Source: CAYQSU01 sp964420325 (GTDB lineage: Bacteria > Pseudomonadota > Alphaproteobacteria > Rhodospirillales > Defluviicoccaceae). Taken from it: a stretch of 25,039 nt of DNA. The stretch is from contig CAYQSU010000051.1 in assembly GCA_964420325.1 (NCBI GenBank), forward strand, positions 1-25,039, given 5' to 3'. Position 1 is the first letter of the stretch. Every line of letters starts with the position of its first letter. The notes under the pieces were generated by a model. It was given only the letters and a program-made list of their open reading frames with translations. It was not told where the DNA came from and ran no database searches. A program made the translations under genes and the position numbers. Of the stretch, positions 1 through 7,217 are shown in pieces.

Positions 1-4
1 CGGG

Positions 5-95
5 CGTCGCGAAACGTCGCATTTCGTCGCGAAAGCGTCGCAAAATGTCGCATTTTGTCGCATTTTGTCGCATTTTGTCGCGAAATGTCGCATTT
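5..95. repeat. Phased 10-bp direct repeats (GTCGC + AT-rich tetramer)
   Basis: Nine copies of the pentamer GTCGC begin at 6, 16, 26, 37, 47, 57, 67, 77 and 87. The step is 10 bp except for one 11-bp step (26 to 37). Each copy is followed by a tetramer that is ATTT, GAAA or, once, AAAA. The copies would therefore sit on one face of the helix. The block is AT-richer than anything around it. It is too short-period for a CRISPR. Multiple short repeats of this type occur at the ends of some insertion sequences (the IS21 family is known for repeated sequences near its termini), so this may be an element end or a multi-site protein-binding region. No transposase is visible inside the window. Confidence 0.8.
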
Positions 96-317
96 CGCCG
101 GCGCCGCCCGCCCGAGCGGCCGTTCGTCCCGCCGCGCCGGCGGTGCCGATCGTCACCGGCACCGCCCTGGTCCTGCCCCAGGGCGAGCCGCGTCGGAGGC
201 GGTGCCGTTCCCGGTGACGCCGCGGGCGATCCCCGCGGCGCTCGTCAACGGTCGCGCCGTTCGGGGCGGCACCCGAGCGCGTCCCGCCCGCCACCGCCCC
301 GGGTGCGCCTCGGCGCC
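96..317. other. Non-coding GC-rich stretch with a hairpin
   Basis: I see no credible gene here; open frames in this stretch have low-complexity Arg/Pro/Ala translations typical of antisense GC-rich DNA. It contains a 9-bp perfect inverted repeat, 218-226 with 232-240, around a 5-base loop. No T-run follows on either strand, so it is not a classical intrinsic terminator, though it lies just downstream of the minus-strand zinc-ribbon gene. Confidence 0.5.
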
Positions 318-482
318 TCAGCTCTTCCGCGAGGTCTTGACCATGAACCGGGTCGGCGCGCGCGCCACCTTGTCGCCGCCGCACTTCGGGCAGGCGGGCT
401 TGGCGGTTTCGTGCTCCGAGATGGTCTCGGTGCGCTCGAACGTCTCGCCGCAGCTCTCGCAGCGGTAGGCATAGGTCGGCAT
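318..482 (-). CDS. FmdB-family zinc-ribbon protein
   Basis: Small 54-residue protein starting MPTYAYRCESCG, the signature opening of the FmdB/CxxC_CXXC_SSSS family. Two CxxC knuckles, Cys8/Cys11 and Cys31/Cys34, should hold one zinc ion. The tail (KTSRKS) is basic and probably disordered. The start is chosen at 482 because the family begins there and a strong ribosome-binding sequence (GGGAGGGA) sits just upstream; a longer frame running through from about 2027 is antisense to the kinase-like gene and is not real. Family members are called putative regulatory proteins after FmdB of Methylophilus, but the biochemical role is unproven. It is divergent from the UbiB-like gene. Confidence 0.88.
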   Translation of the reverse strand: MPTYAYRCESCGETFERTETISEHETAKPACPKCGGDKVARAPTRFMVKTSRKS

Positions 483-522
483 GCGTCCCTCCCTCACAGG
501 TCCCTGGTCCGTCCGTTGCCGA

Positions 523-531
523 TGATATACT
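523..531 (+). promoter_or_regulatory. Possible extended -10 promoter
   Basis: TGATATACT is a TGn-extended -10 (TATACT, five of six consensus bases) in otherwise GC-rich intergenic DNA, about 120 bp ahead of the UbiB-like gene at 654. No convincing -35 hexamer is visible. The assignment to the plus strand is inference from sequence only. Confidence 0.3.
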
Positions 532-653
532 CGCCGGTGTCGGCGGCGCCAGACGCGCCCCGGCCGGGCGGCCGCAAGGGAGTAGGCGGCGGACGCGTCG
601 GGCGCTATGGTGGGCACCGTCTCCCGGCAGGCCGGTGAGGCTGGTGGACGCCG

Positions 654-2165
654 ATGTCGGACTGGGACCGCTTCTGCAGCACGCTCGACTTCGCCTCGGT
701 GGTGCCGGACGAGCTTGCCCGCTACCGGCTGGCGGTCGCCGACGGCCTTGCCTTCTTCCTCGAGAACCTGGACCCGCTCCGCGCCATCGATCTCCTGGGT
801 GACCAGGCCGCCCTGCCGCCGAACTGCGGCGTCGAGGAGCGGCTGGTGGCGATCGCCCGCCACTGCCCGGCGCTGCACAAGCTCGGCCAGGTGCTGGCCC
901 GCGACCGCCGCCTGCCGTTGCGCTTCCGCCGGCTGCTGCAGCGCCTCGAGTCCTTGCTGCCGGCGGACGACCTGGCCTGGATCCACGCCCGGCTCGAGGA
1001 CGAGCTCGGGCCGCTTGCCGAGATTGGCGTTCACCTCGACGAGGAGCCGCTGGCCGAGGCCAGCGCCGCCGTCGTCGTGCCGTTCACCTGGGAGGCCGGC
1101 GGGGAGGAGCGGCGGCGCGGGGTGTTCAAGATCTTGAAGCCGGGCATCGAGGAGAAGCTCGAAGAGGAGCTGTGGCTCCTGCAGCGCGTCGGCGCGCTCC
1201 TCGACGGCCGCTGCCGCCAGTACGGGCTGCCGAGGATTGCTTACGAGGGCACGTTCACCCAGGTGCGCGATCTGTTGCAGAACGAAGTCCGCCTCGACCG
1301 CGAGCAGGCGCACCTGGCGGCCGCGGCCAAGGCCTACGCCGGCATGGCGGCGGTGCAGATCCCCGAGGTCTATCCGTTCTGCAGCCCGCGGCTCACGGCC
1401 ATGCAGCGGATCGACGGGCAGAAGGTCACCGATGTCGCCGGCATGCCGGCCGACGCCCGCCGGGCGCTCGCCGAGACCATCGTCGAGGCATTGCTTGCCC
1501 ATCCGATCTGGTCGCCCGGGCCGGAGACGATGTTCCACGCCGATCCCCATGCCGGCAACCTGTTCGCGACCAACGACGGCAGGCTCGCCATCCTCGACTG
1601 GAGCCTGGTCGGCAGCCTCGGCAAGCACCACCAGATCGGGCTCACCCGGATTCTCGTCGGCGCTGCGACCCGGGATGGAGGGCGCATCGCCGACGCGCTG
1701 GCCGCGCTCGCCGGCATGCCGGCCGACGGGGGCCGGGTGGCGGCGGTGGTGGCCACGAGCCTCTCTCGCCTCGGCCGTGAGCCCTGGCCGAGCCTCGCCT
1801 GGCTGACGGCGCTGATGGATGCGGCGGCGGCCGAGGCCGGCCTCCGCTTCGGCGCCGATCTCACCATCTTCCGCAAGGTGCTGCATACGCTTGCCGGCGT
1901 CGTCGCCGACGTCTCGGAGCGCTGCGATCCGGACGCCGTGCTCGCCTCGGCCTTCGTCCGCACCCTGGCCCTGGAAGCGGGCGTCCGCCTCGTGTCTGCG
2001 CCGTACTCGCGCGCGCTTGCCTCCCACCTCTCCAACCTGGACTTGGCCGAGGTCGTGCTGTCGGCGCCGCTGGCGGCGTGGCGCTACTGGTCGGACGCGG
2101 GGCGCAGTCCCGGTCGGCCGGCCGACGGGCCCGGACTCACGCCTCCTTCGCCCGCGTCCGTCTGA
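654..2165 (+). CDS. ABC1/AarF/UbiB-family atypical kinase-like protein
   Basis: 503 residues with the ordered marks of the UbiB (ABC1/ADCK) fold. There is a KxGQ motif (Lys76-Gln79) and an Ala-rich loop replacing the kinase glycine loop (LAEASAAV, about 133-140). The candidate phosphate-binding Lys is at 159 (FKILKPG), the catalytic segment HADPHAGN at 295-302, and the metal-binding Asp at 315 in an ILDW context where the family more often has DFG/DxG. The family supports ubiquinone biosynthesis through an ATPase-like activity, but this gene is not beside other ubi genes, so a ubiquinone role is only a guess. No C-terminal transmembrane pair as in classical UbiB is obvious. The ATG at 654 follows GGTGG at a reasonable distance. 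The 3' end overlaps the 3' end of polX by 29 bp on the opposite strand. Confidence 0.85.
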   Translation: MSDWDRFCSTLDFASVVPDELARYRLAVADGLAFFLENLDPLRAIDLLGDQAALPPNCGVEERLVAIARHCPALHKLGQVLARDRRLPLRFRRLLQRLESLLPADDLAWIHARLEDELGPLAEIGVHLDEEPLAEASAAVVVPFTWEAGGEERRRGVFKILKPGIEEKLEEELWLLQRVGALLDGRCRQYGLPRIAYEGTFTQVRDLLQNEVRLDREQAHLAAAAKAYAGMAAVQIPEVYPFCSPRLTAMQRIDGQKVTDVAGMPADARRALAETIVEALLAHPIWSPGPETMFHADPHAGNLFATNDGRLAILDWSLVGSLGKHHQIGLTRILVGAATRDGGRIADALAALAGMPADGGRVAAVVATSLSRLGREPWPSLAWLTALMDAAAAEAGLRFGADLTIFRKVLHTLAGVVADVSERCDPDAVLASAFVRTLALEAGVRLVSAPYSRALASHLSNLDLAEVVLSAPLAAWRYWSDAGRSPGRPADGPGLTPPSPASV

Positions 2166-3873
2166 TCAGCCGGCGCTCCTCGGCGAGCGGCCGGGTGTTG
2201 AGCACGTCGCCGGCCTCGAGCCAGCCGCGGCGGGCCTGCCCCACGCCATAGCGGAGATTGGCGAAGCCGTGGACGCTGTGGGAGTCCGAGTTGATGCTGA
2301 CGAGCACGCCCTCCTCTTTGGCCAGCCGGCAGTGGACGTCGAGCAGGTCGAGGCGCTCGGGATGGGCATTGAGCTCAAGGAAGCAGCCCCGCTCACGGGC
2401 GTGGCGGATGATCCTCGGGATGTCGGCGTCATAGGGCTCGCGATCGGGGATGAGGCGGCCCGTGGGGTGGGCGAGCATGGTGAAGAAGGGGCGATCCATC
2501 GCCTTGAGGATGCGCTGGGTCTGTTTGGCGCGCGACAGGTTGAACCGGCTGTGGACGGCGCCGATGACGACGTCGAGCCGGCCGAGGACGTGGTCGGCGA
2601 GGTCGAGGCTGCCGTCCTCGAGGATGTCCACCTCGATGCCCTTGAGGATGGTGACACCGAGATCCTCGTCGTTCAGGCGATCGATCTCGGCGATCTGCTC
2701 CTCGAGACGCCCGGCGCTGAGCCCGTGGGCGACGGAGACGCGCTTCGAGTGCTCGGTGATGGCGAGGTACCCGAAGCCGAGACGGCGCGCGGCCTCCGCC
2801 ATCTCGCGGATGGTGTTGCGGCCGTCGGTGGCGCTGGTGTGGGTGTGGAGATCGCCCTTGAGGTCGGAGACCTCGACCAGCCGCGGCAGACGGCCCGCGC
2901 GCGCGGCTTCGCTCTCGCCGCGGCTTTCGCGGAGCTCCGGTGGGATCCAGGGAAGGCCGACGGCGGCGAACACCGACTTCTCGCTGTCGCCGGCGATCCG
3001 CTCGTCGCCGCGGAACACGCCGTACTCGTTGATCTTGAGCCCCCTCTCGAGGCCGAGGCGGCGGATCTCGATGTTGAACGCCTTGCTGCCGGTGAAGTAC
3101 TGCAGCGCCGCGCCGTAGCTTTCCTCCGCCACCACCCGGACGTCGACCTGCAGGCCCGGGCGCAGGATCACCGTCGACCGCGTGCCTCCCTTGGACACGA
3201 CCTCGCGGACTTCCTCGTCGCCGGCGAGCCGGTCCATGACCGGGCTTCCCTTCCTCGCCGTGACCAGGATGTCGACGTCGCCGACGGTCTCCTTGGCGCG
3301 CCGGTAGCTGCCGGCGACGGTGACCGTGCCCACACCCGGCACCGCTTCGAGGCGGGCGAGAAGCGGCGTCACGTACTCGGCGGCGGTGGCCAGCTTGAAC
3401 CGCCCGGGGGTCTTTCTGAGCTGCGCCACGGCCGCGGCGATGCGCTCCTCGCTCTTCCGGCCGAAGCCGGCCAGCGCGCGGATGCGGCCGTCCCTCGCGG
3501 CCCGCTCGAGCTGCTCCAGGGTGTGGATGTCCAGCTCCTGGTGGAGCGCCCGGACCCGCTTCGGGCCGAGCCCGGGGATCCTCAGGAGCTCGGTCAGCCC
3601 CGCCGGCGTCTCCCTGTGCAAGGCCTCCAGCATCGGCGAGCGCCCGGTCTTGGCGATCTCCTCGATCTTGGCGGCGAGGTCGGCGCCGATCCCGGGGAGC
3701 GCCGTCAGGTCCTCGCCCGCCGCGACGAGATCGCTGACCTCGGCATCGAGGCCGGCGACGACGCGCGCGGCGTTGCGGTAGGCCCGCACCCGGAACGGAT
3801 TGGCGCCCTGGATGTCGAGCGTATCGGCGATCTCGTCGAGGATCGCGGCGATCTCGGCGTTGCGCGCGCCCAT
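2137..3873 (-). CDS. polX: DNA polymerase X family protein with PHP domain (PolX)
   Basis: About 578 residues, the usual length of bacterial PolX. Order: an N-terminal helix-hairpin-helix region with LPGIG and IPGLG turns, then the nucleotidyltransferase core with GSYRRAKETVGDVDILV carrying the two catalytic Asp, and a third Asp in VDVRVV. A C-terminal PHP domain begins at DLHTHTSATDG and contains ITEHS and later His/Asp motifs that bind metals for 3'-5' exonuclease or AP endonuclease activity. The role is gap filling and end processing in base-excision or break repair in the cytoplasm. I place the start at the ATG at 3873 (MGARNAEIA, matching family N-termini); a GTG at 3900 in the same frame adds nine residues and cannot be excluded. 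Convergent overlap with the upstream kinase-like gene. Confidence 0.93.
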   Translation of the reverse strand: MGARNAEIAAILDEIADTLDIQGANPFRVRAYRNAARVVAGLDAEVSDLVAAGEDLTALPGIGADLAAKIEEIAKTGRSPMLEALHRETPAGLTELLRIPGLGPKRVRALHQELDIHTLEQLERAARDGRIRALAGFGRKSEERIAAAVAQLRKTPGRFKLATAAEYVTPLLARLEAVPGVGTVTVAGSYRRAKETVGDVDILVTARKGSPVMDRLAGDEEVREVVSKGGTRSTVILRPGLQVDVRVVAEESYGAALQYFTGSKAFNIEIRRLGLERGLKINEYGVFRGDERIAGDSEKSVFAAVGLPWIPPELRESRGESEAARAGRLPRLVEVSDLKGDLHTHTSATDGRNTIREMAEAARRLGFGYLAITEHSKRVSVAHGLSAGRLEEQIAEIDRLNDEDLGVTILKGIEVDILEDGSLDLADHVLGRLDVVIGAVHSRFNLSRAKQTQRILKAMDRPFFTMLAHPTGRLIPDREPYDADIPRIIRHARERGCFLELNAHPERLDLLDVHCRLAKEEGVLVSINSDSHSVHGFANLRYGVGQARRGWLEAGDVLNTRPLAEERRLIRRTRAKEA

Positions 3874-3934
3874 CACCGCCGTGCCGACGACCGGCGCCAC
3901 GCCGAGCCCGCTACCGCTCGCCTCGCCCCCATTC

Positions 3935-3940
3935 TATGAT
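3935..3940 (+). promoter_or_regulatory. Possible -10 element ahead of the amidotransferase gene
   Basis: TATGAT (five of six consensus bases) lies about 35 bp before the ATG at 3976, in the short divergent gap between polX and the amidotransferase gene. The overlapping complement ATTCTA reads TAGAAT on the minus strand and could serve polX. No good -35 is seen for either direction. Confidence 0.25.
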
Positions 3941-3975
3941 CGCAGCGGATTTCGCCTCGGCCCGTTCGCATCGCC

Positions 3976-4785
3976 ATGTGTCGCCTCTACGGATTTCGCG
4001 CCAGCGCCCCCACCAAGCTCGAGTGCGCGCTGGTCCACGCCCAGAACGCGTTGATGGTGCAGAGCCGCCAGGACCAGGAGGGCGGCAGCCACGGCCACGG
4101 CTGGGGTGTTGCCACCTATGCCGATCACCTGCCCAGGGTCGAGCGCCAGGCCTGGGCGGCCTATCACGGCGAGCACTTCCGCCGCGCCGCCGAGCGGGTG
4201 TTCTCGCGCACCGTGCTCGCCCACGTGCGCCGCGCCACCATCGGTGCGCCGAGGCTCGAGAACACCCACCCGTTTGCCGATGGCGCGTGGGCCTTCGTCC
4301 ACAACGGCACGGTGCCGGCCTTCGAGCGCATCCGGCCCCACCTCCTGGGCGCCATGAGCTTCCATCAGCGCGCCCGCATCGAGGGCGAGACCGACAGCGA
4401 GCACGTCTTTCGCCTGCTCATGACCCTCCACGACCAAGCGCCGGCACGGCCCCTGCTCGAGACCTTGCGCGAAGGCGTGCGACGCGTGCTCGACTGGTGC
4501 GACGACGCGGCGCCGGCCGAGCCCGTCGGTCTCAACGTCATCCTCACCGACGGCGACCGGCTCGTCGGCACGCGCATCGGCCGGACGCTCTACTTCGTCG
4601 AACGAGACGGCGTTCACGCCTGCGACTTCTGCGGCCTGTCCCATGTCTATCCCGACCACGAGGCCGGCTACCGCGCCGTCGAGGTCGCCTCCGAGCCGAT
4701 CACCGACGAGGCGTGGCGGATCGTGTCTGAGGGCTCGGTCTACGAGGTCACCGCCGATCTGAGGCTGCATGTCGAGCCTCTCTGA
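3976..4785 (+). CDS. Class II glutamine amidotransferase, stand-alone
   Basis: 269 residues starting MCRLYGF: after removal of Met the N-terminal Cys is the Ntn-type nucleophile that releases ammonia from glutamine. Further family marks are SHGHGWGV (about 38-45), LAHVRRATIG, NTHPF and FVHNG, which form the glutamine pocket and oxyanion hole. There is no fused synthase domain, so it belongs with the YafJ/EgtC-like group rather than with GlmS, PurF or GltB. EgtC cleaves a gamma-glutamyl group in ergothioneine synthesis, but no egt genes are near, so the substrate is unknown. There is no clear ribosome-binding sequence before the ATG; the start is fixed by the need for Cys at position 2. Confidence 0.88.
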   Translation: MCRLYGFRASAPTKLECALVHAQNALMVQSRQDQEGGSHGHGWGVATYADHLPRVERQAWAAYHGEHFRRAAERVFSRTVLAHVRRATIGAPRLENTHPFADGAWAFVHNGTVPAFERIRPHLLGAMSFHQRARIEGETDSEHVFRLLMTLHDQAPARPLLETLREGVRRVLDWCDDAAPAEPVGLNVILTDGDRLVGTRIGRTLYFVERDGVHACDFCGLSHVYPDHEAGYRAVEVASEPITDEAWRIVSEGSVYEVTADLRLHVEPL

Positions 4786-4808
4786 CCCGGCGTCGGCGCC
4801 GACCGGGT
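4785..4808. terminator. Possible bidirectional terminator hairpin
   Basis: Between two convergent genes, ACCCG at 4785 pairs with CGGGT ending at 4808. Inside, after a two-base bulge, lies the perfect palindrome GTCGGCGCCGAC (4792-4803). The structure is very stable but is not followed by a T-run on either strand, so termination is inferred from position only. Confidence 0.35.
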
Positions 4809-4821
4809 CCGCGGACGTCCC

Positions 4822-5139
4822 TCAGCCGCCGCCGCGAGGCAGGGCGCGGACGATCTCCTTGAAGCGCTGCCACTCGGTGGCGGCCCACACCTCGGTGTGG
4901 GCGTGGCCGAAGGTGCGGATGATCGTCGCCACCTTCATCGCCGCCTCGATGTCCGGCGCGCGGAAGATGTCGAGATAGTCGTAAGGGCCGAGCACGACGT
5001 AGTTGCCGACCCATTCCACGCCGCCCTCGCCGAACTCGTCGCGGATGCGGTCCATGATCTGGCGCTCGAGGCTTTCCAGGTTCTCGGGCGATTGGAGCGC
5101 GCCGTGCGCCAGCCGGGTCAGCAGGATGAACGTCGCCAT
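4822..5139 (-). CDS. GYD-domain protein
   Basis: 105 residues covering one GYD domain (the family named after a conserved Gly-Tyr-Asp): the segment VVLGPYDYLDIFRAP at about 48-62 carries this mark, and a small ferredoxin-like alpha/beta fold is expected. The function of the family is unknown. No signal peptide or membrane segment. A strong ribosome-binding sequence (AAGGAGGAGA) immediately precedes the ATG at 5139. It stands alone: convergent with the amidotransferase gene and divergent from the glycosylase gene. Confidence 0.85.
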   Translation of the reverse strand: MATFILLTRLAHGALQSPENLESLERQIMDRIRDEFGEGGVEWVGNYVVLGPYDYLDIFRAPDIEAAMKVATIIRTFGHAHTEVWAATEWQRFKEIVRALPRGGG

Positions 5140-5150
5140 CGCTCTCCTCC

Positions 5151-5180
5151 TTGGTTGATTGTTGAGCTATGCTTTATACA
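5151..5180 (+). promoter_or_regulatory. Candidate sigma-70 promoter for the glycosylase gene
   Basis: TTGGTT (5151-5156) and TATACA (5175-5180) are separated by 18 bp in an AT-richer island of the divergent gap, about 60 bp before the GTG start at 5242. The region also contains the leader of the opposite GYD gene. Confidence 0.4.
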
Positions 5181-5241
5181 CGGATTTGGCAGGCACCGCG
5201 AGACGAGGCTGGCGGTGGCTGCCCGCAGGGCGAGTTGAGCG

Positions 5242-6051
5242 GTGCCCGAGCTGCCGGACGTCGAGTTCTACGGGCGCTACCTGGACGAGACCTCGCTCGG
5301 TCGCGAGATCGACGGCGTCCGCGTCACTGATGCGCGCATCCTCGCCGGCCTTCCGGCGGCCGCGTTCGCCGCGCGGCTGAGACACCGCTCGTTCACCGGG
5401 ACCCGCCGTCACGGCAAGCATCTCCTGGTGCGCCTCGACGACGGCGGGTGGCTCACGCTGCACTTCGGGCTCACCGGCGGTCTCAAGGCGTTCACGGATG
5501 TGGCGGAGGACCCGCCCTTCGACCGGGTCCGCTTCGACTTCCGGGACGGCGGCCACCTCGCTTACATCAACCGGCGGATGCTCGGGCGGATCGGCCTTGC
5601 CGACGATGCGGACGCCTTCATCCGGGGCGAGGAGCTCGGTCCCGACGCCCTCGATCCGGCCTTCGACCGGCGGGCGTTCCGCGCCGCCGTCGCCGGCAGC
5701 CGACGGGACGTCAAGTCTTCGCTGATGGACCAGTCGCTGATGGCCGGGGTCGGCAACATCTATTCCGATGAGATCCTGTTCCAGGCGGGGATCGATCCCG
5801 CCGCCCGCATCAGCGAGCTCGACGACGCCGCCCTCGACCGGGTGTTCGCGAGCCTCAAGACCGTGCTGGAGGCGGCGATCGCAACCGGCGCCGGCTCGGA
5901 GCGGTTCCTCGACCGCCTGCCTGCGCACTTCCTCCTTCCCCACCGCAACAAGGGCGCCGCCTGCCCCCGCTGCGGCACCGCCATCGCGACCCGCACGTTC
6001 GCCGGCCGGACGGGATACTTCTGCCCCCGCTGCCAGGCGCGGCCGCGCTGA
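5242..6051 (+). CDS. mutM: Formamidopyrimidine-DNA glycosylase family (Fpg/MutM/Nei)
   Basis: 269 residues, normal Fpg length. It begins MPELPDVE, so Pro2 (the catalytic imine-forming residue) and Glu3 are in place after Met removal. Lys59 in RRHGKHLLV corresponds to the conserved core lysine. The helix-two-turn-helix reads KSSLMDQSLMAGVGNIYSDE at about 157-176. The C-terminal zinc finger has four Cys (CPRC...CPRC) with GRTGYF before the last pair. It removes oxidised purines from DNA and nicks the abasic site. The start is a GTG, forced by the invariant N-terminus. The N-terminus reads ELPDVE instead of the common ELPEVE, so Fpg versus a related Nei-like specificity is not settled. It ends 5 bp before the convergent peptidase gene. 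Confidence 0.88.
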   Translation: MPELPDVEFYGRYLDETSLGREIDGVRVTDARILAGLPAAAFAARLRHRSFTGTRRHGKHLLVRLDDGGWLTLHFGLTGGLKAFTDVAEDPPFDRVRFDFRDGGHLAYINRRMLGRIGLADDADAFIRGEELGPDALDPAFDRRAFRAAVAGSRRDVKSSLMDQSLMAGVGNIYSDEILFQAGIDPAARISELDDAALDRVFASLKTVLEAAIATGAGSERFLDRLPAHFLLPHRNKGAACPRCGTAIATRTFAGRTGYFCPRCQARPR

Positions 6052-6056
6052 CCGGC

Positions 6057-6983
6057 TCAGTCCCCGGGACCGGCGACGACGGCCCCGGCGTAGGCCGCAA
6101 AGGCCCGGAACAGGGCGTCGGCGGCGCCGGCAAAGGCGGGGTAGCTCAGGCGATCGGGCGTGTCCCCGGCGGTATGGTACCAGGGATAGCGGTAGAGCGC
6201 GGTGTCGGTGACCATCACCGCGCGGTAGCCCTGGTCCCAGAACGAGACGTGGTCGCTCCAGTCGATCCCGGGAACGAAGCGGAAGGTGGCGACATGCTCG
6301 AGCGGAAAGGCGGAATGCGCCCGGAACAGCCGCGCAAGACGCCGCATCGCGCCGCGCGAGCGGAGGTCCGAGACCAGCCCGATGAAGTTGGCGCGGTCCG
6401 GGTAGAACAGGCTGAACGGCAGCGGATAGTGCTGGCTCTCGGGTTCGTCGCTGAAGTAGCCGATGGTCTCGAGGGCCGCCATCAGGCGGATGTCGTCGCC
6501 CCGCCGCCGTGCCGCCTCGGCGTAGACGGCGCTGCCCATGTGCGGGCCGGCGAAGAACGGCGGCTCCTCGTTGACGAAGGCGACGAAGCGCACCGTCAGG
6601 TCCGGCTCGACGACGCGGAACAGCCGCGACAGCTCCAGCATCGCGGCGACGCCGCTGGCGTTGTCGTTGGCGCCGGGGCTGCCGGCGACGGAGTCGTAGT
6701 GGGCGCCGACGAGGAGGATCTCGTCCCGCCGCGCCGTCCCCCATCGCGTGGCCTCGAGGTTGGCGCAGACCGTGCCTGCCGCCCGGTATTCCTGGGTCGC
6801 CACCGAATACCCTTGGGCCAGCCAGACATCCTCGATGTACCGTGCCGCCCGTGCCAACGCCTCGGGGCGAAAGACGTTGCGCTCGCCGATGTCTTCGGCC
6901 AACCGCCGAACGTGTCCCTGCAAGGCGACGAGATCGACGGCGGCCGGCCCCCCGGAAAAGGTGGAGGCGTGCTCTCTCCTCAT
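6057..6983 (-). CDS. M28-family zinc aminopeptidase-like protein
   Basis: 308 residues. The co-catalytic zinc site of family M28 is complete: GAHYDSV (His95, Asp97), the bridging Asp in ANDNASG (Asp107), the catalytic Glu pair FVNEEPPFF (Glu139/140), an acidic residue in ALETIGY (Glu172), and the last His in WYHTAGDT (His270). No signal peptide is visible, so it is probably cytoplasmic, unlike many secreted M28 peptidases. The family contains aminopeptidases and glutaminyl cyclases; the substrate here is unknown. GGAGGG lies about ten bases before the ATG. It is divergent from the rpoH-like gene, with which it may share a promoter region. Confidence 0.88.
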   Translation of the reverse strand: MRREHASTFSGGPAAVDLVALQGHVRRLAEDIGERNVFRPEALARAARYIEDVWLAQGYSVATQEYRAAGTVCANLEATRWGTARRDEILLVGAHYDSVAGSPGANDNASGVAAMLELSRLFRVVEPDLTVRFVAFVNEEPPFFAGPHMGSAVYAEAARRRGDDIRLMAALETIGYFSDEPESQHYPLPFSLFYPDRANFIGLVSDLRSRGAMRRLARLFRAHSAFPLEHVATFRFVPGIDWSDHVSFWDQGYRAVMVTDTALYRYPWYHTAGDTPDRLSYPAFAGAADALFRAFAAYAGAVVAGPGD

Positions 6984-7003
6984 GCGCGTCGAACCCTCCG
7001 GGC

Positions 7004-7034
7004 TATATCAACCGGCGCGAAAAGACGCTTGCAA
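7004..7034 (-). promoter_or_regulatory. Possible minus-strand promoter sharing a palindromic -35
   Basis: The -35 hexamer TTGCAA at 7029-7034 is its own reverse complement. Read on the minus strand it is followed after 19 bp by GATATA (7009-7004) just upstream of the peptidase gene. The start site would fall close to or inside the ribosome-binding site, which makes this promoter doubtful. Confidence 0.2.
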
Positions 7035-7059
7035 TGTTCGTTGTAAGTTCTTATATTCG
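7028..7059 (+). promoter_or_regulatory. Heat-shock-type (sigma-32) promoter of the rpoH-like gene
   Basis: CTTG (7028-7031), 18 bp, then CTTATATTCG (7050-7059). This fits every fixed position of the alphaproteobacterial heat-shock consensus CTTG-N17/18-CYTATnTnnG. The same bases also read as a sigma-70 promoter, TTGCAA-N17-TATATT. It implies a leader of about 150 nt before the GTG at 7218. The leader contains a perfect 8-bp hairpin, 7071-7078 with 7082-7089. Confidence 0.65.
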
Positions 7060-7217
7060 TACTCCAGGAGGGCGCTGCAGGGCAGCGCCGATGGATTTCA
7101 GCACCCCCTGAAAAGCAAGCCGGACCAAACGGCGCGCAGGGCGCGGGCGGCGGGCCTGCGAGTTTGGAGCCGTGCCGAACGACCGGCGGCCCATGGTGCA
7201 ACCAGTGAGGAGGGACT

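Noticed and set aside
5..95. CRISPR array
   Set aside because: The repeat unit is 10 bp with no spacers.
5..95. Short plus-strand coding frame starting MSHFVAF
   Set aside because: The apparent peptide repeat is simply the 10-bp DNA repeat read in three frames; the frame continues into low-complexity Arg/Pro-rich sequence.
483..2027. Long open minus-strand frame running through the kinase-like gene into the zinc-ribbon gene
   Set aside because: Composition is Arg/Gly/Ala/Asp-rich antisense type; only its last 54 residues match a known family, and a strong ribosome-binding site marks the true start at 482.
7071..7089. RNA thermometer in the rpoH leader
   Set aside because: The hairpin is a perfect GC-rich 8-bp stem over 110 nt from the ribosome-binding site; I see no convincing pairing with GAGGAGG, so a thermosensor is not supported.
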